Origin: Pseudovirgaria hyperparasitica
Lineage: Eukaryota > Ascomycota > Dothideomycetes > Acrospermales > Acrospermaceae
Direction: 5' to 3'
DNA length: 64,000 nt
NCBI RefSeq assembly: GCF_010093815.1
Contig: NW_022985552.1
Span: 1,889,827 to 1,953,826 of the forward strand
Part shown: positions 62,149 to 64,000 of the stretch, piece after piece
Layout of the letters: every line of letters begins with the position of its first letter
Numbering within the stretch: the stretch's first letter is position 1
Made by a program: the position numbers and the translations under genes
The notes under the pieces: model-generated
Told to the model about the DNA's origin: nothing
What the model saw: the letters and a program-made list of their open reading frames with translations, nothing else
The model's database searches: none

Positions 62149-63060
62149 TTGCGTTATTATCTATGCCCTATCCCATGGTTCCGCCGTAAGTAGCTCTCCT
62201 TCGGCTAGGAAGCCCTCCTATATTATTCTATAGGCGAGAGCGGGGTCCCTAAGCTCTACTATTATAGTAGAGTGCTTTTTCGATTTTATCTTAATCCCTT
62301 AGACGTTCTTCTACTACGCCTTTACGATCTTAATCCCGGGGTACTTTAGTTCATTAGATTACTCTATTTACTCGATATCGTCTTCTCCGATAACGTGTCC
62401 TTAGACGGGGATAGTATATATCTATATTAGGTACGTGGTTACGCGGACGGACGCGCTAGGGAAGATATTATTAATTACATTCGGGTCGCGTAAGATAGTC
62501 TACTAGGCCGTATTAGTAGTGGTAGTTAGTACTATACCTTCTAGGGTAAGTTTGGTAGCTACTATATTTAACTACATCCCTTTCTATTCGTTAATCTTAT
62601 TTATAATATCCTTTAGGGACGCTTACTAGACTTATACGAGTACTTCTTTATCCTAGATAGCGACTCGTATACTATATACCCCGTCTATAGGTGCCCTTAG
62701 TATTTTAGCTAATATGGCTATTCTACTTATAGGTGCGGCGACCTATGCCCACGTGCTAGGGCGTTTTCCCTAGGTAAGGCCCTCCTAGATCCTCTATAGG
62801 CTAGCCTCTATACGATCTAGTCTAGATTCTAGGTCTAGTTCCGGCGCCTATTTTACTTCTATAGTAAGCTCCCTAATATTCTAGATAAGGTTTTAGAAGA
62901 TACTAAGGAGGGCCGTTTCTCCCTTCTTAACTTCCCTCTCTATACGTACTATCTAGTAGTTAATCTTATTTAGAAGGGTCTCCCCGGGTAGAGTCCTATC
63001 TATCTCTATTATCTATAGTATTATACGCCCTTAGTTATTCGTCGTTTATTAGACGGGGGT
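62149..63060 (-). pseudogene. LINE ORF1 (gag-like) fragment, Tad1/I-like
   Basis: On the minus strand one frame keeps a long protein-like pattern interrupted only by TAA and TAG codons, as expected where RIP has turned CAA and CAG (Gln) into stops. Recognisable blocks include ELRDPALAYRII, then FLAEGELLTAEPWDRA near 62,250-62,160, typical of the region before the zinc knuckles of ORF1 in fungal LINEs. An amphipathic N-terminal part lies at about 63,050-62,800. The 3' continuation (zinc knuckles, ORF2 with endonuclease and reverse transcriptase) is missing, cut at 62,148 by the E2 LTR. Clade assignment is tentative. Confidence 0.5.
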
Positions 63061-63329
63061 TTAATCGTTCTAGGATATGCCGCTATATAGCCGTTTCTAC
63101 CGTACTAGTATTAGGGGTATACCCGGTGGAAGCCAAGGTACGTCGGTGCCTAAGGCCGCTATAATTATTAGTAAAGGGCTACCCGTAACTAATAAAAAGG
63201 GGGTTAGCGTGTCGGCGTTTATTAGAGATAGTCTATACTTATATTATCGAAGAGCCTTCGAGTATATATATATAGTATCTCTATACATTGGTATCGTTAC
63301 GTATTATATACTATACGTACGTGCATGTA
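63061..63329. other. Unassigned segment with a 85-residue open frame
   Basis: A plus-strand frame, 63,077-63,334, begins MPLYSRFYRT and has no family resemblance. It reads antisense through the presumed 5' end of the LINE fragment and through a palindrome, so I do not call it a gene. Confidence 0.3.
63165..63195. repeat. Palindrome related to P1/P2, outside elements A and B
   Basis: Arms TTATTAGTAAAGGG and CCCGTAACTAATAA around loop CTA, 14 bp each with one mismatch. The core is the same as in the A/B palindromes although the flanking sequence is unrelated. Confidence 0.8.
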
Positions 63330-63644
63330 TTTAGTAAGTAAGTATAGAATTAAGACTTTAAGTAAATTATCTTATAAGTTCCCTTTTCTCTTATTAGGGC
63401 TAGTAAGTAATATTTCTAGATAAGAAGGTTTATTCTAAAAAGACTTATCTTAAGTTAGAGAAAGAATATACGGCTACTACTTAGCGAAAGGCTTAGTAGG
63501 ACGCTTAGACCGCCTTTACGTGTCTAGAGTATCTAGAGAAATAGTAGAAGCTATTAGAGCGTCGTTAAAATAATATACTTTATTAGAATCTATTAGTAAT
63601 AGATCTTAAGAAGAAGGAGAAGTAACTTAAATAATAATAGAGAG
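63330..63644 (+). repeat. Dispersed repeat R1, copy 2
   Basis: These 315 bp match 10,234-10,548 at the same length. The right end is cut by the next element. Confidence 0.7.
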
Positions 63645-64000
63645 TATAAGGAGGCGGGCTCTATATACTAACTAACTACACTATAAAAGGACCGAATCTT
63701 AAAGCTACTACTTCAAGGGTAGAGCACACTACTTATATACGACTACTATATATATATATAATTAACTAGTAGGCCACGTGCTCCTCACGTGCCTAATATT
63801 ATCCCCCTTTTTAAAGGCGCGTGTCCTTACGCGTCGTGGGTATACTACCTTACGAAAGATAAACTAAACTAGCCGTAACGGGCCTAGTATAAACCATGTA
63901 CATATACAACCAATACTCGTAATGCCGCCTCTAGCACTAGACACGCTAACTTACCGTAGTAACGTTACTACCATGTTATCCGTTACGTGTATAAAGTACA
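63645..64000 (+). mobile_element. Start of a less-mutated repeat (possible LTR)
   Basis: Begins TATAAGGAGGCGGGCTC right at the end of R1. CA and TG dinucleotides return. Two CACGTG boxes lie 11 bp apart at 63,775-63,780 and 63,786-63,791. An LTR or other young insertion continuing beyond the window is likely, but no second copy is present to prove it. Confidence 0.35.

Larger units (their letters stand above)
5682..63644. other. RIP-mutated AT-rich transposon block
   Basis: Composition switches within a few tens of bases after the CA-rich string ending near 5,680. Beyond it CA and TG are almost absent (none in 6,541-6,600, for example), TA and TAG/TAA are everywhere, and CG dinucleotides such as GCGCGCC persist. 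That is the signature of C-to-T mutation at CpA on both strands, the target context of fungal repeat-induced point mutation. Open frames over 60 codons are nearly absent across 58 kb. Islands with more CA/TG lie at about 36,660-38,100 and 48,590-49,300. Individual elements are listed separately. Confidence 0.93.

Noticed and set aside
5682-63644. Centromere or mitochondrial insertion as the explanation for the AT-richness
   Set aside because: CG dinucleotides persist while CA/TG are missing and LTR families are recognisable, so RIP of nested retroelements explains the composition. A pericentromeric location remains possible but cannot be seen from sequence.

Overview
The window comes from a filamentous ascomycete (Pezizomycotina). 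The genes carry short introns of 47-193 bp with GTAAGT/GTATGT-type donors, and the repeats bear the mark of repeat-induced point mutation (RIP). A Dothideomycete with a compartmented AT-rich/GC-equilibrated genome is my inference from the overall look, not from a diagnostic gene.

Layout. (1) Positions 1 to about 5,680 are ordinary gene-bearing DNA with three host genes: a Zn2Cys6 transcription factor (minus strand, running off the left edge), a GNAT-type acetyltransferase (plus) and an amidohydrolase/decarboxylase of the 2,3-dihydroxybenzoate / gamma-resorcylate decarboxylase type (minus). The first two are divergent across an 865-bp gap, and the last two are convergent with 3' ends 124 bp apart. 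Introns were placed by hand, and phases agree at every internal junction.
(2) From about 5,682 to about 63,644 the base composition changes abruptly. CA and TG dinucleotides nearly vanish, TA rises, CG survives, and stops fill all frames: a RIP-mutated nest of transposons about 58 kb long. It can be decomposed from matching terminal repeats, target duplications and empty sites. Family C (Ty3/gypsy, 240-bp LTRs, about 8.0 kb) occurs as C1 (12,453-20,462, duplication GCCGG) and C2 (33,676-54,057, duplication ACTAA). Family A/B (gypsy-like, 371-bp LTRs, 11.4 kb) occurs as A (21,367-32,785) and, inverted, B (37,895-49,307, inside C2). Family E (gypsy, 228-bp LTRs) occurs as a partial copy E1 (11,616-12,452 plus 20,463-21,060, host of C1) and E2 (54,993-62,148, containing a 380-base gap of N). 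Element F (21,061-21,366, 32,786-33,675 and 54,058-54,992) hosts A and C2. Two copies of a tRNA-headed SINE-like element of about 940 bp lie at 8,637-9,576 (minus) and 36,658-37,594 (plus, inside C2, 16-bp target duplication). A LINE ORF1-like fragment lies at 62,149-63,060.
(3) The last 355 bases are less mutated and look like the start of another repeat.

The relative order of insertions can be read off: E1 before C1; F before A and C2; C2 before the SINE and B. No element examined has an open reading frame of functional length.

The most interesting structures are: a near-perfect 33-39 bp palindrome at the same three module borders in both A and B, with a related copy elsewhere; the unusually long SINE; a tRNA-like Pol III unit and a plus-strand accessory segment carried inside both copies of family C; a 3-kb extra coding-like region downstream of integrase in A/B; and the two 11.4-kb elements lying as an inverted pair 5.1 kb apart.
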